From positions 92,407,631 to 92,471,630 of the forward strand of contig CM031857.1 of NCBI GenBank assembly GCA_018697195.1: DNA of 64,000 nucleotides, written 5' to 3'. Under the pieces are notes generated by a model, which saw only the letters and a program-made list of their open reading frames with translations, was not told the DNA's origin and did not search any database. This DNA comes from Certhia americana. Taxonomy: Eukaryota > Chordata > Aves > Passeriformes > Certhiidae. The translations under genes were made by a program, and so were the position numbers. Shown here piece after piece: positions 63,701 to 64,000 of this stretch (the stretch's first letter is position 1; the number at the start of each line of letters is the position of its first letter).

Positions 63701-64000
63701 GAATGGGAGAAAAGACAAATGATCAAGGGGAATTTTGTGATGGGTTCAGAATAGTGTACCAGATTAACTTGGGTTTCCATCCAGTGATTTTGGCTATGTG
63801 TCTCTGATCCTCTTGGAGCACAAGATAATTACAATATATTTAAAAGCATATTTTCTAAATTGTTTCTGCTTAGGACCCCAAAATAGAAAAATACCGTTTT
63901 TTTTTTTTTTCCTACCAGACCAGGCAACTATTCACAGAATTATTTAGATGAGTAAAGGTAGAGGAGGAAAATAAAAGTAGTAAGACAGAATAGCTTTAAA

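Larger units (their letters stand above)
49207..64000 (+). other. COL4A5: COL4A5-like intron 1 (5' part; continues beyond the window)
   Basis: After the GC-rich first 350 bases this is ordinary AT-rich intron. I searched the + strand for an exon beginning with the 7S cysteine pattern (Cys-x-x-Cys followed by Cys-x-Cys and Gly-X-Y) and found none. It contains a GGGAC repeat, a 45-T run, one CR1 fragment, a GGT repeat at about 51771-51783 and scattered T or A runs. The open frames are short and unconserved in appearance. From 51.8 to 64.0 kb I see nothing else that I can name. Confidence 0.65.

Noticed and set aside
1..64000. CRISPR arrays, operons, phage or other microbial systems, and tRNA or rRNA genes
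   Set aside because: Nothing of this kind is visible. The tandem repeats are short microsatellites or minisatellites without spacers, and composition, introns and CR1 elements mark the DNA as vertebrate.

Overview
This is a vertebrate, almost certainly avian, genomic window. It is AT-rich, has long introns, a sharp CpG island, few interspersed repeats, and those I recognise are CR1 LINE copies with the typical CR1 3' end. There are no prokaryotic features. The many small open frames are chance or repeat-derived.

The genes are visible only through four small exons, but they fit together exactly. Around 48.2-49.6 kb lies a CpG island with two divergent collagen IV genes. To the right, on the + strand, is a first coding exon at 49144-49206 (21-residue signal peptide, strong donor), best read as COL4A5 exon 1. 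To the left, on the - strand, are three exons joined by consensus splice sites and matching phases: 48381-48424 (start codon), 48183-48243 (rest of the signal peptide) and, 39 kb away, 8986-9066. The last encodes the cysteine-rich start of a type IV collagen 7S domain ([18 protein letters not shown]). This is an even-numbered chain (alpha2/alpha4/alpha6 class), best read as COL4A6. The very large intron between the signal-peptide exon and the 7S exon is a known property of COL4A6. The alternatives, COL4A4/COL4A3 and COL4A2/COL4A1, are also head-to-head pairs and cannot be formally excluded from exons this small.

Layout: 1-8985 is the start of the next COL4A6 intron and carries an old decayed CR1-type LINE (about 2.09-4.29 kb). 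8986-9066 is the 7S exon. 9067-48182 is the giant intron, with a GC-rich CpG segment and pentamer repeat at 25.2-25.6 kb, a younger CR1 copy (35.74-36.63 kb) facing another CR1 copy tail to tail (36.75-37.08 kb), two smaller CpG-enriched patches (30.7 and 40.7 kb) and a C-rich segment (42.1-42.7 kb). 48183-49206 holds the paired promoter and first exons. 49207-64000 is the beginning of COL4A5 intron 1, with a GGGAC repeat just after the exon, a 45-base T run and a CR1 fragment.

The two genes encode partner chains of basement-membrane collagen and probably share the promoter between them. No further exon of either gene was found inside the window; the remaining exons should lie outside it on both sides.
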